The notes under the pieces: generated by a model
What the model was told of the DNA's origin: nothing
What the model saw: the letters and a program-made list of their open reading frames with translations, nothing else
Database searches by the model: none
Part shown: positions 38,559-40,693 of the stretch, piece after piece
How positions within the stretch are numbered: the first letter of the stretch is position 1
How the letters are laid out: every line of letters begins with the position of its first letter
From: Candidatus Poseidoniaceae archaeon
Lineage (GTDB): Archaea > Thermoplasmatota > Poseidoniia > Poseidoniales > Poseidoniaceae
Direction of reading: 5' to 3'
Assembly (NCBI GenBank): GCA_016777125.1
Contig: JADHSC010000015.1
Span: 1 to 40,693, forward strand
Length of the DNA stretch: 40,693 nt
Position numbers and translations under genes: made by a program

Positions 38559-39698
38559 TTGAGCGACAAGCGAGACTACTACGAAGTGCTTGACGTTGAG
38601 CGTAGTGCAACTGAAAAAGACCTCAAGAATGCATTCCGTCGTCTCGCAAGGAAATATCATCCTGATCGAAGCGAAGAAGAGGATGCGGAGAACAAATTTA
38701 AGGAAATTCAAGAGGCTTATGCCGTGCTCTCGGATTCAGAAAAGCGAGCGCATTACGATCGATTTGGACATGATTCACCAGGAGGAAATCCCTTTGGTGG
38801 ATTTTCAGGTGGTGGATTCAATATCAATCTCGAAGACCTTCTCGGAGGTGATTTCTTCTCTGGATTCTTCGGAGGCGGAGGAGGCGGTGGAGGCGGCCGA
38901 CGCAGGGAGCGAAGAGGTTCGGATATCCTCGTTCGACATAGCATCGATTTGGCAACAGTTATTTCCGGTAGCGATGAATCAATAGAACTCGATTTGCCAA
39001 GTGAATGTATCGTCTGTAGTGGTACTGGAGCTAAGGGCGGCAGTACTACGACGTGTGGGACATGTCAAGGTCAAGGAAGAGTACGCGTACGTCAACAGAT
39101 AGGCCCGTTCGTTAACGAAGTTGTTCAAGACTGTCGAGAATGTGCTGGTGTAGGTTCAACAATCGACTCAAAGTGTGAAGATTGTTCTGGGCTTGGCCAT
39201 AAGATTGAATCAAAGACAATTCGGTTTACAGTACCTCCTGGTGCAGAAGATGGAACTCGACTCCGATTACGTGGCCAAGGTCAGCCTGCTGAACGAGGGC
39301 AAGGAAAGAACGGAGATCTTCTCGTTGAAATCGAAGTGCTTACACATCCATGGTTTGAACGAAATGGTTCTGATTTGATCATGTCACTTCCTCTTGGCTA
39401 TCCCGATCTTGTGCTGGGTACTACAATCACACTCGACCATATTGATGGCAAAAAGTTGGATATCGTCATACCTTCTAAGTCATCCGCTGGGCATACACTC
39501 GAAATCAAGAAACGAGGATTACCACGATTAAGGCGTAATGGAAGAGGAGATGTCATCGTTCTTCTGAAATTACATATGCCTAAATCCATCTCGAAAGCTG
39601 ATAAGAAACAATTGAAGGCTATGAAAGAAGGGCTTAATCCAGATGATCAATTACAAACTATTCTTGATGATGCAGCAGATCGTCGAGTCAACGGATAG
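38559..39698 (+). CDS. dnaJ: Chaperone DnaJ (Hsp40, type I)
   Basis: This is a co-chaperone that delivers unfolded protein to DnaK and stimulates its ATPase. The J-domain (about 5-70) has the essential His34-Pro35-Asp36. A Gly/Phe-rich linker with a run of Gly follows. The zinc-binding domain from Cys150 has all four CxxCxGxG repeats (CIVCSGTG, CGTCQGQG, CRECAGVG, CEDCSGLG). The C-terminal substrate-binding domains complete a normal length of 379 residues. The start is TTG at 38559; no in-frame ATG lies upstream, and the protein begins exactly where DnaJ proteins usually do. dnaK and grpE are not in the window. Archaeal DnaJ is generally considered of bacterial origin. Confidence 0.96.
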   Translation: MSDKRDYYEVLDVERSATEKDLKNAFRRLARKYHPDRSEEEDAENKFKEIQEAYAVLSDSEKRAHYDRFGHDSPGGNPFGGFSGGGFNINLEDLLGGDFFSGFFGGGGGGGGGRRRERRGSDILVRHSIDLATVISGSDESIELDLPSECIVCSGTGAKGGSTTTCGTCQGQGRVRVRQQIGPFVNEVVQDCRECAGVGSTIDSKCEDCSGLGHKIESKTIRFTVPPGAEDGTRLRLRGQGQPAERGQGKNGDLLVEIEVLTHPWFERNGSDLIMSLPLGYPDLVLGTTITLDHIDGKKLDIVIPSKSSAGHTLEIKKRGLPRLRRNGRGDVIVLLKLHMPKSISKADKKQLKAMKEGLNPDDQLQTILDDAADRRVNG

Positions 39699-39953
39699 GC
39701 TCTAGGTAATCGCATAAGCATCTGTCTTCGTGGGTACGCACGTATAGGGCCCACTGCAAACCCTTGTTATGAGGCCGATTGTGTAGAAGGCTGTTATGGA
39801 GACGCCCATTGATTTGCCCTCAGCGAATTATTGACTCGACAAATTCTTACGTGAAAAAATAAGCCAAATCGGCACAAAATGAGGCAATGCAGCCTAGTAT
39901 TTGCCCTCCAACATGCCAGCGAACGAGTATGTAAGTTCTCCTTGCGAGTAAAT
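39699..39953. other. Intergenic region, no gene recognised
   Basis: The gap is 255 bases long. No tRNA T-loop or other RNA signature was found. A possible short hairpin has arms GTGGG and CCCAC near 39730-39754. ATTTGCCCTC occurs twice (39812-39821, 39899-39908). The only plus-strand ATG frame of note, 39913-39951, has 12 codons and is not called. It separates dnaJ from an AT-rich convergent gene. Confidence 0.5.
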
Positions 39954-40693
39954 CTATGACAAAGGATGATCTAGAATACGTTGCTTTAAATTATCAATGA
40001 AATGATTCTCTTTCTTTGTGAGTCTCTTGTTAATCACTTTCTCAAATTGATTTCGATAATGATACATCATCGGTCGTTCTGTTGGATAATATTTCAAGAA
40101 ACAAATCTCCCATGCTCTAAAGAGCATATGATCATTATAACCACATTTTTTTATTCTATCATGGAATTTTAAGTAGAAAAAATCCAACTTTTCATGATGC
40201 CTAGAGCCAATTTCTAGATCTTTTGCGACATGATGTAAAAATTCTTTTTCATCTAATATCCCAATTTGAACATCACTCCAATCAATCGGTCGAGGACGCT
40301 CAGGAATTCTGTACATTCCCTTGAAAAGTTTGATGATGGTCAAGGCTTTAGCAAGGCGAACAATGTTTTCTGCCTTATTGTGAAAATTCAACGGGCCACC
40401 TATGTCTTTTACTACTCGGATTGCAGCGTCCCTGTCTGTAAATGCGTAGGAGGGAAATGTGACTAATGGCCGTGTGTCATAAATTCGCAGATGATTTTCT
40501 ATTTGCGTTCCTGCAAAATCATAATCCATATCTACTAAACCATGATAGCCCATGTTTCCTGAGTTCTTGTGCAAGTCATCGAGAACACCCTGTTTGCTAT
40601 GTTCTCCTGTGGGGTATTGAATTTTAATTTGTGCTCTATGATTTTTTGGACCAGAACACCATCGCTCCTGAAGGATTCTAAAATCCCCTTTTC
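39954..40693 (-). CDS. Unrecognised protein, 5' partial, in an AT-rich segment
   Basis: The family was not recognised. The frame is open to the right edge of the window, about 40 codons upstream of the TTG at 40574, so the gene starts outside. At least 245 residues are visible, with no signal peptide and no membrane helix. The protein is rich in His, Tyr, Lys and Arg. The stretch from the edge reads KGDFRILQERWCSGPKNHRAQ and is followed by a YPTGEH segment. Base composition is clearly more AT-rich than in the neighbouring genes, with many AAA, TTT and ATA codons, which suggests recent acquisition. A short HNKAENIVRLAKAL segment superficially resembles an HhH-GPD element, but the surrounding motifs are missing. 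Confidence 0.65.
   Translation of the reverse strand, partial: KGDFRILQERWCSGPKNHRAQIKIQYPTGEHSKQGVLDDLHKNSGNMGYHGLVDMDYDFAGTQIENHLRIYDTRPLVTFPSYAFTDRDAAIRVVKDIGGPLNFHNKAENIVRLAKALTIIKLFKGMYRIPERPRPIDWSDVQIGILDEKEFLHHVAKDLEIGSRHHEKLDFFYLKFHDRIKKCGYNDHMLFRAWEICFLKYYPTERPMMYHYRNQFEKVINKRLTKKENHFIDNLKQRILDHPLS

Noticed and set aside
39812-39908. ATTTGCCCTC repeated twice as possible attachment or operator sites
   Set aside because: Only 10 bases, no symmetry and no integrase nearby.
39913-39951. 12-codon plus-strand frame after dnaJ
   Set aside because: Too short, without a ribosome binding site or any recognised peptide.
40330-40420. HhH-GPD DNA glycosylase motif in the right-edge protein
   Set aside because: Only a short HNKAENIVRLAKAL similarity; the hairpin, catalytic Lys/Asp and Fe-S cysteines are not visible.

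Overview
The window looks like a chromosome segment from a marine planktonic euryarchaeon of the Poseidoniales / Marine Group II type. The domain-level call (Archaea) is firmer than the group. It rests on an archaeal AglB-type oligosaccharyltransferase, three class III (type IV pilin) signal peptides, a UPF0201 protein (a family known from archaea), several TTG/GTG starts, and tight packing with overlapping genes. The group call is inference from the giant calcium-binding surface proteins and secreted peptidases, and from overall gene style. No rRNA, tRNA, CRISPR array, insertion sequence or replication origin was seen. No stretch longer than 300 bases lacks a gene.

Layout. (1) 1-10283, plus strand: the 3' part of an AglB oligosaccharyltransferase fused to about 2,300 residues of extracellular beta domains, then a membrane-anchored subtilisin-like protease. 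(2) 10463-17330, plus strand: a giant beta-helix/Ig-like surface protein with a cytoplasmic tail, translationally coupled to a winged-helix STAND ATPase with TPRs. An AT-rich upstream region with iterated GATATT units precedes the pair. (3) 17327-21918, minus strand: a WalJ/YycJ-like metallo-beta-lactamase-fold hydrolase followed by three overlapping type IV pilin-like genes, one of them 729 residues long. (4) 22084-34536, plus strand: a 1,916-residue secreted protein with TSP3-type calcium repeats and a beta-propeller, a 1,803-residue membrane-anchored surface protein, a 146-residue cytosolic protein of unknown function, and a lipoprotein metzincin-like metalloprotease. (5) 34533-39698: compact housekeeping and accessory genes. 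These are a TM2-like small membrane protein, a pyroglutamyl-peptidase/Nudix fusion, a UPF0201 RNA-binding-like protein, a GT2 glycosyltransferase, a zinc-ribbon membrane protein and DnaJ. (6) 39954-40693, minus strand: an AT-rich orphan gene running off the right edge.

Themes. Much of the window builds, glycosylates, processes or senses the cell surface: N-glycosylation (AglB), sequon-rich giant proteins that would be its substrates, two extracellular proteases, pilin-like fibres, and a putative surface-receptor/STAND-regulator pair. The most unusual architectures are the AglB mega-fusion, the pyroglutamyl-peptidase/Nudix fusion, the 729-residue pilin-like protein, and the coupled surface protein plus STAND regulator. 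All functions are read from sequence motifs without database searches.
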